Below are positions 9,478 through 17,384 of a stretch of 64,000 nt of DNA, one piece after another. A program made the position numbers and the translations under genes. The notes under the pieces were generated by a model, which saw nothing but the letters and a program-made list of their open reading frames with translations, did not search any database and had not been told where the DNA came from. Every line of letters starts with the position of its first letter. The stretch's first letter is position 1. Origin of the DNA: Nocardioides perillae (lineage in GTDB: Bacteria; Actinomycetota; Actinomycetes; Propionibacteriales; Nocardioidaceae); NCBI RefSeq assembly GCF_013409425.1, contig NZ_JACCAC010000001.1, positions 3,038,001 to 3,102,000 of the forward strand, in the 5' to 3' direction.

Positions 9478-10890
9478 TCAGGCCTGCTGCTGGGCCTCGT
9501 CAGCCTCGTCCGTGGCGGCGGCGTCGGCGTCGGCGTCGGCGGGCTCCTCGGCCGGCGGCTCGCCGATGCTGCCGTCGGGCTGCAGCAGCGCGAGCTCGAC
9601 GTGCTGACCGGAGGCGTCGGTGACGACGGCCTGCTCCACGATCGCCGCGAGTGCCTTGCCGCGCAGGATCTCCTGCACGAGCTCGGGCACGTGGTTGTGC
9701 TCGAACATGTGGTTGGCGAACTCCTGCGGGTCCTGGCCGGACTGCTGGGCGCGGCGCACGATGTGCTGCGACAGGTCCTGCTGGTCGACCCCGAGCTCCT
9801 CGGCCTTGGCGACCGCGTCGAGGAGGAACTGCGCGGCGACGGCGTCGCGCACCCGGCGCTCGAGGTCGGCCTCGAACTCCTCGACGGTCTGGCCCTCGTC
9901 CTCGAGGTACTTCTCCATCGTCAGGCCGGCGTAGACGAGCTGCTGCTCGAGGTTCTGCCGGCGCGCGTTGAGCTCCTCGGTGACGAGGGTCTCGGGCAGC
10001 GGGATGGAGACCTTCTCGAGGAGCGCCTCGAGGACCGCGTCGCGGGCGGCCGCGGCCTGCTCGAGGCGCTTGCCGCGGGTCAGGCGCTCGCGCACGTCGT
10101 CGGTCAGCTCGGCGACGGTGTCGAACTCGGAGGCCATCTGGGCGAAGTCGTCGTCGAGGTCGGGGAGCTCCTGCTCCTGGACCTGGTGGACGGTCACCTG
10201 GACCTCGACGTCCTGACCGACGAGCTCGCCGCCCACGAGCTGGGAGGTGAAGGTGGTGGAGTCGCCGGGCGCCATGCCCACCAGCGCCTCGTCGAGGCCC
10301 TCGAGCATGCCGCCGCGACCGACGCGGTAGGACATGCCGCTGACCTCGGCGCCCTCGATGGGCTCGCCGTCCTGGGTGGCCTTGAGGTCGAGGACGACGT
10401 AGTCGTCGTCCGCCGCGGCCCGCTCGACGTCGTTGAGGGTGCCGAAGCGCTCGCGCAGGGCCTGCACCTGCTCGTCGACGTCGGCGTCGGTGACCTCGAG
10501 GTCGTCGACCTGGGCCTCCACGCCGGCGTAGTCGGGCACCTCGAAGTCGGGCTTGACGTCGACCTCGGCGGTGAACTCCAGCACGTCGCCGTCGTCGATG
10601 CGGGTCACCTCGATCTCGGGCTGGGCGAGCGGCTCGAGCGAGTTCTCCTGCAGCGCCTCGGCGTACTTGCGGGGCAGCACGTCGTTGACGGCCTCGTTGA
10701 GGACGGCACCGCGACCGACCTGGCGGTCGATCACCACGGGCGGGACCTTGCCCCGGCGGAAGCCGGGGACGTTGATCTGCTGGGCGATCTGCTTGTAGGC
10801 CGCGTCGAGGCTCGGCTTGAGCTCCTCGAAGGGCACCTCGACGGTGATCTTGGCCCGGGTCGGGCTCAAGGTCTCGACGGCGCTCTTCAC
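9478..10890 (-). CDS. tig: Trigger factor (ribosome-associated chaperone, prolyl isomerase)
   Basis: It binds nascent chains at the ribosome exit tunnel. The 470-residue protein has the N-terminal ribosome-docking motif GFRRGKVP at 43-50, a central FKBP-type PPIase domain at about 150-240, and an acidic C-terminal tail ending in DEADEAQQQA. I start it at the GTG at 10890 (MKSAVETLSP), which has GAGGAG 7 nt upstream. The ATG at 10905 five codons earlier lies before that site and lacks one of its own. The gene lies downstream of tRNA-Gly and tRNA-Pro in the same direction. Confidence 0.96.
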   Translation of the reverse strand: MKSAVETLSPTRAKITVEVPFEELKPSLDAAYKQIAQQINVPGFRRGKVPPVVIDRQVGRGAVLNEAVNDVLPRKYAEALQENSLEPLAQPEIEVTRIDDGDVLEFTAEVDVKPDFEVPDYAGVEAQVDDLEVTDADVDEQVQALRERFGTLNDVERAAADDDYVVLDLKATQDGEPIEGAEVSGMSYRVGRGGMLEGLDEALVGMAPGDSTTFTSQLVGGELVGQDVEVQVTVHQVQEQELPDLDDDFAQMASEFDTVAELTDDVRERLTRGKRLEQAAAARDAVLEALLEKVSIPLPETLVTEELNARRQNLEQQLVYAGLTMEKYLEDEGQTVEEFEADLERRVRDAVAAQFLLDAVAKAEELGVDQQDLSQHIVRRAQQSGQDPQEFANHMFEHNHVPELVQEILRGKALAAIVEQAVVTDASGQHVELALLQPDGSIGEPPAEEPADADADAAATDEADEAQQQA

Positions 10891-10949
10891 CGCTGGTCTC
10901 CTCATCGTTCGTCTGGTTCGGGGGTCGGCACGTGCTCAGCACGGGTCAG

Positions 10950-11022
10950 TCGGGGCGACAGGACTCGAACCTGCGGTCTCCTGCTCCCAAAGCAGGCGCG
11001 CTAGCCACTACGCTACGCCCCG
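10950..11022 (-). tRNA. tRNA-Pro (anticodon TGG)
   Basis: On the minus strand the acceptor arms CGGGGCG and CGCCCCG pair perfectly. The anticodon stem CCTGC/GCAGG encloses TTTGGGA, giving TGG. The T-arm is GCAGG-TTCGAGT-CCTGT. CCA is not encoded. Confidence 0.95.
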
Positions 11023-11054
11023 CCAAGTGCGCCCGCCCGGGGGTGGGCACCGCT

Positions 11055-11128
11055 TGGAGCGGATGACGGGAATCGAACCCGCGTAGCCAGTTTGGAAGAC
11101 TGGGGCTCTACCATTGAGCTACATCCGC
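11055..11128 (-). tRNA. tRNA-Gly (anticodon TCC)
   Basis: The minus-strand acceptor GCGGATG pairs with CATCCGC. The anticodon loop CTTCCAA sits in the stem CCAGT/ACTGG, and the T-loop is TTCGATT. The discriminator T is followed by an encoded CCA. It lies 32 bp upstream of tRNA-Pro, so the two may be co-transcribed. Confidence 0.95.
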
Positions 11129-11210
11129 GCGCACCGGTGTCTCGTGCGCCGCTCATCGTGCCACACCCCGCGGGGGCCGCCCCAACCGGCGCCGGTGCCC
11201 CGGACGCGCG

Positions 11211-12476
11211 TCAGAGCCGGTAGAGCAGCAGCAGGGCGCGGTCGTCGGTGTCGACGCCCACCTTGCGCACGAGGCGGTCGGCCACGCCGTCGAGGCCGCG
11301 CTGCAGCTCGCGCTCGGCCGTGCCGAGCAACCGGTCGATCCCGAGGGAGATGTCGCGACCGGCGGCGCCCTCGACCAGCCCGTCGGTGTAGACCATGAGG
11401 GCGTCGCCGCGGGCGAGGTGACCGCGCCACGGGGCGTACTCGGCGCCGCCGAGCACGCCGAGCAGCGGCCCGTCGGAGTCGAGCACCCGCCACCGGCCCG
11501 AGCCGGCGCTCAGCTGCACGGCCGGCGGGTGGCCGGCCGTGCGCACCTCGAAGTCGCCGGAGCGCAGGTCGACCGCGAGGTGCACCGCCGTCGCGAAGCC
11601 CTCCTCCCAGTCCTGGCGCAGGAGGTAGTCGTTGGCGGCCGGGAGGAACCGGTCGGCGGGCAGGGCGCTGAGCAGCCCGCCGAAGGCGCCGGAGAGCAGC
11701 AGCGCACGCGTGCCGGCCTGCTCCCCCTTGCCCGAGACGTCCACCAGCACCAGCTCGAGCCGGTCGTCGTCGGTGCGCGGGGCCGCGACGACGAAGTCGC
11801 CCGCGAAGGGGGTGCCGCCAGCCGAGCGCAGCACCAGCTGCGCACCCCAGCCGGGCGGCAGATCCGGCAGCCGGCCCTGGTTGAGGATGCGGTCGCGCAG
11901 GTCGACGAGCATCGACTCGCCGCGCAGGCCCGCGACGCCGAGCCGGCTGCGGCGGAAGGCGGACATCAAGATGATGAAGCCCAGCACGAACATCACGAGG
12001 ACCGCACCGGCGGTGCGGACGGTGATGTCGGACTGGCGACTGACCACGAGCGCGACGGCGCACAGCACGGCCACGGTGAACCACGGCAGCCGGCGGGGCC
12101 CGAGCCAGAGGTTGCCCAGCACCAGCGGCACCATCAGCATCGTGAGCGGGAGCTCGTCGGGCTCGACGACGAGCGCCACGGTCATGACCGCGGTCAGGGC
12201 AGCCAAGCCGGAGAGCGCCCGGCGCTCGGGGTGGGCGCCGCCGATGCCGACCGAGCTCACCCGGCGACGCCCGAGCACCCGCCGCGGACGACGTGCCTGG
12301 GCCGTGCGGTCCGGCGCGACGGGTCCCGAGCCGCCCGACGACGCGCGGTCGGCGCCGGGGCGGGGTGCTGCGCCGCCTGCGCCGCCTGCGCCGCCAGCGC
12401 CGCCTGCGCCGCCTGCGCCGGAGGGCCCGCCCGGCCCGCGGGTCGGCGCGCCGGTGCCCGGTCGGGTCGTCGTCAT
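11211..12476 (-). CDS. Membrane-bound PP2C/SpoIIE-type serine phosphatase
   Basis: A 421-residue protein. A low-complexity Gly/Ala/Pro N-terminus (GGAGGAGGAGG-type, about residues 18-38) precedes several hydrophobic helices at about 90-190. The C-terminal SpoIIE/PP2C domain shows metal-binding GDFVVAAP, VDVSGKGE, TAGHPPAV, YTDGLVEG and the terminal DDRALLLLYRL. Such enzymes usually dephosphorylate STAS anti-anti-sigma factors. The ATG at 12476 is preceded by GGGAGG with short spacing. No regulator partner is adjacent: the neighbours are rpiB (upstream, 67 bp) and the tRNA-Gly gene. Confidence 0.85.
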   Translation of the reverse strand: MTTTRPGTGAPTRGPGGPSGAGGAGGAGGAGGAGGAAPRPGADRASSGGSGPVAPDRTAQARRPRRVLGRRRVSSVGIGGAHPERRALSGLAALTAVMTVALVVEPDELPLTMLMVPLVLGNLWLGPRRLPWFTVAVLCAVALVVSRQSDITVRTAGAVLVMFVLGFIILMSAFRRSRLGVAGLRGESMLVDLRDRILNQGRLPDLPPGWGAQLVLRSAGGTPFAGDFVVAAPRTDDDRLELVLVDVSGKGEQAGTRALLLSGAFGGLLSALPADRFLPAANDYLLRQDWEEGFATAVHLAVDLRSGDFEVRTAGHPPAVQLSAGSGRWRVLDSDGPLLGVLGGAEYAPWRGHLARGDALMVYTDGLVEGAAGRDISLGIDRLLGTAERELQRGLDGVADRLVRKVGVDTDDRALLLLYRL

Positions 12477-12543
12477 CGCACCTCCCGGGGAGTCGGTCGC
12501 GGTCACTGTACGGCGCGCGGGCCGACCTCGGAGGGACGCGCGC

Positions 12544-13068
12544 TCAGTCGTCGCCGGCCGACGCGCTCGCGGCACCCTGCAGCGCGGAGGCCGGGAGCGG
12601 CGGCAGCTCGCGGGTCGTCTCGTAGTCGGCCAGCTGCCCGATGCGGCGGACGTGGCGCTCGTCGCCGCTGAACGCGGTCGCGAGGAAGACCTCCACGAAG
12701 CGGGTCATGTCGTCGAGGCTGTGCATGCGGCCACCGACCGAGACGACGTTGGCGTCGTTGTGCTCGCGCGCCAGCACGGCGGTCTCCTCCGACCACACCA
12801 GGGCGCACCGGATGCCCGCGACCTTGTTGGCGGCCATCTGCTCGCCGTTGCCCGAGCCGCCGACCACGACACCGAGGGCGTCGCCGCCCTCCGCACGCTC
12901 GGCCGCGACCGCCTCGGCGGCCCGCAGGCAGAAGACCGGGTAGTCGTCGAGCGCGTCGTAGGTGAACGGGCCGTGGTCGACGACCTCGTGACCGGCGTCG
13001 GTCAGCGCGGTCGTCAGGTGGTCCTTGAGCTCGAGGCCGGCGTGGTCGGAACCGATGTGGACGCGCAT
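12544..13068 (-). CDS. rpiB: Ribose-5-phosphate isomerase B
   Basis: It interconverts ribose-5-phosphate and ribulose-5-phosphate in the pentose phosphate pathway. The 174-residue protein begins MRVHIGSDHAG with the Asp8-His9 pair. The phosphate/active-site loop GGSGNGEQMAANK is at about 70-82. The loop carries Glu76 and no Cys, as in the mycobacterial subtype in which Glu acts as base, unlike the E. coli enzyme. A CACAAT box 8 nt before the ATG may be the -10. The last ten residues (ASASAGDD) are a short non-conserved tail. Confidence 0.92.
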   Translation of the reverse strand: MRVHIGSDHAGLELKDHLTTALTDAGHEVVDHGPFTYDALDDYPVFCLRAAEAVAAERAEGGDALGVVVGGSGNGEQMAANKVAGIRCALVWSEETAVLAREHNDANVVSVGGRMHSLDDMTRFVEVFLATAFSGDERHVRRIGQLADYETTRELPPLPASALQGAASASAGDD

Positions 13069-13105
13069 GGGGCGCGATTGTGCCAGCGTCGCCGGGCCGA
13101 GCCCC

Positions 13106-13993
13106 CTACGGGTGGTGCTGGCGCAGGTAGGCCGCGACCTGCCGGGTCAGCGGCTCGGCCGCCGTGAAGGCGTCGTGGTGGCGGAAGAAGCCGTGCACCT
13201 GACCCAGGTAGCGCGTGGCGGTCACCTCGACGCCGGCCTCGGCGAGCAGCCCGGCGAGGTGCTCCCCCTCGTCGCGCAGCGGGTCGTGCTCGGCCGTGAC
13301 GACCAGGGTGGGCGGCAGCGTGCCGAGCCGGTCGGAGCGCAGCGGCGCGAGGTCGGGGTGGGTCAGGTCGGCCGACGAGGCGGCGTACTGCTGCCAGTAC
13401 CACGCGGCCTCCGCGGGGTCGAAGCCGTCGGCGGCGGTGCGGTAGGACGCGAAACCCTGCTCGGGGTCGAGGAACGGGTAGACGAGCACCACGGCGCGGA
13501 ACCGACCCGGGTGGCGCAGGGCCGCGACGAGCGCGAGGTTGCCGCCCGCGCTGTCGCCGTGGGCGTACGCCGGTCCGTCCAGGCCGTGGGCGGCGCCCGC
13601 CTCGTCGAGCCAGCGCAGCACCGCGTCGACGTCGTCGGGCGCGGCGGGGAAGCGGTGCTCGGGCGGGCGCCGGTAGTCGACGCTGAGCACCGCGAGGCCC
13701 GCCCGGTTCGCCAGTCGCCGGGCCAGCGGGTCATGGACCTCGACGTCGTTGAGCACGAAGCCGCCACCGTGCAGGTGGACCACGACGCCGGGGACGGCGC
13801 CCGCGGGGCGGTAGAGCCGGCACGGGACACCGCCGGCGTCGACGTCGAGCACCTCGGCGACCTCCTCGCGCGGCGCCGCGAGCGCGGCCTCGCGGTCGGC
13901 GGCACGGGTGGCCACGACGTCGAAGTCGGGGTGGTGGACCGGGAGGTCACCGCGGGCGGCCTCGACGGCGCGACGGGCGTCGGGGAAGAGCAC
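13106..13993 (-). CDS. Alpha/beta hydrolase, hormone-sensitive lipase family
   Basis: A 295-residue esterase with the HSL signature. The oxyanion motif HGGGF is at about 75-79 and the nucleophile motif GDSAGG at 146-151 (Ser148). AEHDPLRDEG and GQVHGFF near the C-terminus supply the Asp and His. The first 45 residues form the usual cap. I chose the GTG at 13993, 11 nt after the preceding gene's stop, so the two are probably in one transcript. No signal peptide is present. The substrate cannot be told from sequence; short-chain esters are typical. Confidence 0.85.
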   Translation of the reverse strand: MLFPDARRAVEAARGDLPVHHPDFDVVATRAADREAALAAPREEVAEVLDVDAGGVPCRLYRPAGAVPGVVVHLHGGGFVLNDVEVHDPLARRLANRAGLAVLSVDYRRPPEHRFPAAPDDVDAVLRWLDEAGAAHGLDGPAYAHGDSAGGNLALVAALRHPGRFRAVVLVYPFLDPEQGFASYRTAADGFDPAEAAWYWQQYAASSADLTHPDLAPLRSDRLGTLPPTLVVTAEHDPLRDEGEHLAGLLAEAGVEVTATRYLGQVHGFFRHHDAFTAAEPLTRQVAAYLRQHHP

Positions 13994-14004
13994 GACCCCG
14001 CCCC

Positions 14005-14574
14005 TCAGCGCGCGAGCAGCGCGTCGAGGCCGACCGCCACCGCGGCGGCGACCCGGAAGTCGACGCGCGGGTCGGGCACGCGGACGGTGTAGCGGTCGCG
14101 CACGCTCGCCTCCCGCTCCACCGAGAGCAGCGGCGCCCCGCCACCGTCGTGGAAGTCGAAGTGGATCGGCAGGAAGGGGATGTCGAGGAAGCGGCGCACG
14201 AGGGCCACCGCCTGGCTGCGCTCCTGCCCCACGCCCTGGTAGCCCGGCCCCTCGAGGCGGAACGTCGTGCGGAGCAGGCTCGCGCCGAACTCCTTCTTGA
14301 ACCACCCGATCTGCTGCCCGCCCTCGTCGGTCACGTCGTAGCCGGCGCCGAGGTCGAGGGCCTGGCGCGCTTTGAAGGCGAAGACCGGCCGCGCCTTGGT
14401 GTCGTCGGAGAAGAAGGTGACCTGCTCCTTGAAGGCCAACCGCTTCTGCTCCGCGAGGCCCATGAGGGGGCCGGGCGAGCCGTCGGGCGCGGTCGCCCAC
14501 AGCTCGTAGCGGTTGGTCGTCATCGCGAAGCGCTGCCGCACGGTGAACAGCGGCAGGTGCATCTCGGCGCTCAT
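14005..14574 (-). CDS. LURP-one-related / Tubby-C-like protein
   Basis: A 189-residue protein with the beta-barrel pattern of LURP-one/scramblase-like proteins: FTVRQRFAMTTNRYELW at the start, then QVTFFSDDT and FAFKARQALDLGAGYDV. No membrane helix or signal peptide is seen. The ATG at 14574 is supported by TAGTCT ending 7 nt upstream. That hexamer begins with the TAG stop codon of the SCO6745-like gene. Function in bacteria is unknown. It is followed by the HSL-family esterase. Confidence 0.65.
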   Translation of the reverse strand: MSAEMHLPLFTVRQRFAMTTNRYELWATAPDGSPGPLMGLAEQKRLAFKEQVTFFSDDTKARPVFAFKARQALDLGAGYDVTDEGGQQIGWFKKEFGASLLRTTFRLEGPGYQGVGQERSQAVALVRRFLDIPFLPIHFDFHDGGGAPLLSVEREASVRDRYTVRVPDPRVDFRVAAAVAVGLDALLAR

Positions 14575-14581
14575 GTCCCGG

Positions 14582-14587
14582 AGACTA
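14582..14587 (-). promoter_or_regulatory. -10 of the LURP-one-like gene, overlapping the upstream stop codon
   Basis: TAGTCT ends 7 nt before the ATG at 14574. Its TAG is at the same time the stop codon of the 14585-15433 gene. Confidence 0.5.
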
Positions 14588-15433
14588 GCCGCCGGCGCGC
14601 GGCGCGAGACCCATCGCGGCCGCTCCCGGGTACGCCGCGAGCGCGGCCGCCGCGAGCGGCCCCGCGAGCGCGCGGAACCGGGCGGCACCCGCCTCCCCCA
14701 CGACGCGCCACGGCTGGGCCGCGAGCCGGTCGGTGGTGGCCTCGACCCCGTCGAGCAGGGTCGTGCCGGCCTCGGTGGTCCGAGCGTCCGCGTCCAGCAG
14801 GGCGCGGGCCTGCAGCCCCGCGACCGCGGCGTCCCACTGCGCGTCGCTCCAGCCGCGCGCGGCCTGCAGCGGCGCCCGCTCCAGGTCGCGGCCGGCCCGC
14901 AGCGCGAGTGCGTCGAGACCGGAGAGCTCCGCGGCGACGAGCGCCGCCACGTGCCCGTCACCGCGCACCTCGCGCAGCACGGTGGCAGCGCGCCACAGCC
15001 GCGCGAGCGGGTCCACCGGCCACGGCTGGGCGGCCTCGGCGGCGCCGAGGGCGCGGCCACCGTGGTCGGCGGAGCGCGCGGCCTGCGACGCGAGCTCGGC
15101 GGCCTCGGCGACGGACGCCGCGTCGAGGTCGAGCGCCCGGAGCGCGGCGACGGCACCGGCGAGCCGGGCACGCAGGGCGTCCTCCGGCGCGCACAGGTCC
15201 CACACCGACGGGATCGCGCGCTCGACAACCGCCGGCGCGAAGCCGTGGAAGAGGGCGGTGACGGTGGTCGCCGGCGCCCGCCCCAGCGCGGCCGCCCGGC
15301 CTGCGAAGTAGCCGCGCCAGTAGCCGCGCAGCCCGGCGGCCTCCGTCGCCTCGCGCGCCTGCGGCGCGAAGTAGGTGACGACGTGGAGGGGCTCGAAGAC
15401 GGCGAAGAGCTCGCGTGGGGTCGGCGTGGTCAC
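14585..15433 (-). CDS. SCO6745-family protein (SalK-like, winged-helix type)
   Basis: A 282-residue, strongly Ala-rich helical protein. The N-terminal LFAVFEPLHVVTYFAPQARE and GLRGYWRGYFAGRAAALG are the hallmarks of the actinobacterial SCO6745/SalK group, to my recollection. PFAPAVV-type and WDLCAPEDALRARL segments follow. It is not a known enzyme; some members sit in biosynthetic clusters and it is predicted to have a helix-turn-helix-like fold. The GTG at 15433 has TAGGTT ending 6 nt upstream. It is separate from metG upstream (94-bp gap). Confidence 0.7.
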   Translation of the reverse strand: MTTPTPRELFAVFEPLHVVTYFAPQAREATEAAGLRGYWRGYFAGRAAALGRAPATTVTALFHGFAPAVVERAIPSVWDLCAPEDALRARLAGAVAALRALDLDAASVAEAAELASQAARSADHGGRALGAAEAAQPWPVDPLARLWRAATVLREVRGDGHVAALVAAELSGLDALALRAGRDLERAPLQAARGWSDAQWDAAVAGLQARALLDADARTTEAGTTLLDGVEATTDRLAAQPWRVVGEAGAARFRALAGPLAAAALAAYPGAAAMGLAPRAGG

Positions 15434-15439
15434 GGGCCG

Positions 15440-15445
15440 AACCTA
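15440..15445 (-). promoter_or_regulatory. -10 of the SCO6745-like gene (leaderless)
   Basis: TAGGTT ends 6 nt before the GTG at 15433. Confidence 0.5.
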
Positions 15446-15527
15446 GCGAGCGCCCACGCGGTCGCGGCCGACGCGAGGCCGTCGCCGCAGGTCACGAGGG
15501 CTGCTCGACCCGGCGACCTCCCGCCGC

Positions 15528-17333
15528 TCACCCACCGGCGAGCCGCGCGATCTCCTCGTCGACGACGCCCGGGTCGAGCTTGGTGAAGACCGGTGTCGGC
15601 TTCGCGATCGGCGTGCCCACGACGACGGTGCGCGACGCCCACGCGGGGGTGGCCGCGTAGTCTCCGGTGATGACGGGGTAGGTCGTCAGGCCGGCGCCGC
15701 TGTCGGGGTCGAGCTCCTCGACCTGCTCGACGCGGGGCATGGGCACGAAGTCGCCCTCCCCGCCGAGCACGGCGTGCACCCGGTTGGCGGCGTGCGGCAG
15801 GAAGGGCGCCAGGAGCGTGTTGCAGTCGCTGACGCACTGCACGGCGACGTGCAGCACCGTGGCGAGCCGGTCGCGCTGGGCGGGGTCCTTCATCTTGTAG
15901 GGCTCGGTGACGGTGAGGTACTTGTTGACCTCGCCGACCACCCGCATGGCCTCCGCGACCGCCGCGCGCAACCGGTGACGGCGCAGCAGGTCGCCGACCT
16001 GGTCGAAGCCCGCGCGCACCGCCGCGAGCACCGCCTCGTCGACGGGCTCGAGCGCGTGGGCGGGCGGCACCTCGCCGAAGTTCTTCGCCACCATCGTGGC
16101 GGTGCGGTTGACCAGGTTGCCCCAGCCCGCCACGAGCTCGGAGTTGTTGCGGGTGACGAAGTCGGCCCAGGTGAAGGCCGCGTCGGAGGTCTCCGGCCCC
16201 GCGGCGCAGATGAAGTAGCGCAGCGGGTCGGGGCCGTAGCGCTCGAGCACGTCGCGGACGTAGAGCACGTGGCCGCGGCTGGAGGAGAACTGCTGGTCGC
16301 CCATGGTGAGGAACTCGCTCGAGACCACCTCGGTGGGCAGGTTGAGCACGCCCAGGTCACCGGGCTCGCCGCCGCGGGCGCCCTGACCGTTGTGGGCCAG
16401 CAGCTCGGCGGGCCAGATCTGGGAGTGGAAGACGATGTTGTCCTTGCCCATGAAGTAGTAGGACAGGGCGTCGGGATCGTTCCACCAGGCACGCCAGGCG
16501 TCGTCGTCCCCGCTGCGCCGCGCCCACTCGACGGAGGCCGAGAGGTAGCCGATGACGGCGTCGAACCAGACGTAGAAGCGCTTGGTGGGCTGGTCCTCCC
16601 AGCCGGGCACGGGGATGCCCCAGTCGATGTCGCGCGTCATCGCCCGCGGCCGGATCTCGCTGAGGATGTTCTGCGAGAAGCGGATCACGTTGGGGCGCCA
16701 GTCGCCGTCGCGCTCGCGGCCGTCGAGCCAGGCCGTCAGGGCCTCGGCGAGGGCCGGCAGGTCGAGGAACCAGTGCTCGGTCTCGACGAACTCCGGCGTC
16801 GCGCCGGTGACCTTCGAGCGGGGCTCGAGCAGGTCGACGGGGTCGAGCTGGTTGCCGCAGTTGTCGCACTGGTCGCCGCGCGCCTCGGCGTAGCGGCAGA
16901 TCGGGCAGGTGCCCTCGATGTAGCGGTCGGGCAGCGTGCGACCGGTCGACGGCTCGAGCGCGACCTGCTGTGCCTGGGCGACGAAGTAGCCGTTGTCGCG
17001 GCAGCGGCGGAACATCTCCTGCACGACCCGGTAGTGGTTGCCGGTCGTCGTGCGCGTGTAGAGGTCGTAGGAGCAGCCGAGGTCGGCCAGCTCCTGGGCG
17101 ATGACCGCGTGGTTGCGCTCGACGAACTCGCGCGCCGTGGTGCCGGCCTTGTCGGCGAGGACGAGGATCGGGGTGCCGTGCTCGTCGGAGCCCGACACCA
17201 TGAGCACGTCGTGCCCCGCCATGCGCATGTAGCGGCTGAAGACGTCGGAGGGCACGCCGAAGCCGGCCACGTGGCCGATGTGGCGGGGCCCGTTGGCGTA
17301 GGGCCAGGCGACGGCGGACAGCACTCGGGTCAT
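15528..17333 (-). CDS. metG: Methionyl-tRNA synthetase
   Basis: It charges initiator and elongator tRNA-Met. The 601-residue protein has HIGH at 18-21 and a zinc knuckle with Cys143, 146, 156 and 159. The KMSKS-equivalent loop is at about 348-354. That loop reads QFSSSRG, with no lysine at all, whereas E. coli uses KMSKS-type lysines. No C-terminal tRNA-binding EMAP domain is present. The ATG at 17333 has TAGGAT ending 7 nt upstream (leaderless). It is oriented away from the PGRP gene's promoter. Confidence 0.95.
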   Translation of the reverse strand: MTRVLSAVAWPYANGPRHIGHVAGFGVPSDVFSRYMRMAGHDVLMVSGSDEHGTPILVLADKAGTTAREFVERNHAVIAQELADLGCSYDLYTRTTTGNHYRVVQEMFRRCRDNGYFVAQAQQVALEPSTGRTLPDRYIEGTCPICRYAEARGDQCDNCGNQLDPVDLLEPRSKVTGATPEFVETEHWFLDLPALAEALTAWLDGRERDGDWRPNVIRFSQNILSEIRPRAMTRDIDWGIPVPGWEDQPTKRFYVWFDAVIGYLSASVEWARRSGDDDAWRAWWNDPDALSYYFMGKDNIVFHSQIWPAELLAHNGQGARGGEPGDLGVLNLPTEVVSSEFLTMGDQQFSSSRGHVLYVRDVLERYGPDPLRYFICAAGPETSDAAFTWADFVTRNNSELVAGWGNLVNRTATMVAKNFGEVPPAHALEPVDEAVLAAVRAGFDQVGDLLRRHRLRAAVAEAMRVVGEVNKYLTVTEPYKMKDPAQRDRLATVLHVAVQCVSDCNTLLAPFLPHAANRVHAVLGGEGDFVPMPRVEQVEELDPDSGAGLTTYPVITGDYAATPAWASRTVVVGTPIAKPTPVFTKLDPGVVDEEIARLAGG

Positions 17334-17340
17334 GGGCCCG

Positions 17341-17346
17341 ATCCTA
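17341..17346 (-). promoter_or_regulatory. -10 of metG (leaderless)
   Basis: TAGGAT on the minus strand ends 7 nt before the metG ATG. Confidence 0.55.
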
Positions 17347-17384
17347 GGGTTCGTCCCGACCCGCCCCGGTCCCGGCCCGACCGG

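Noticed and set aside
10903..10905. ATG at 10905 as the tig start
   Set aside because: The GAGGAG site lies downstream of it and fits the GTG at 10890, which also gives the conserved MKSAVETLSP.
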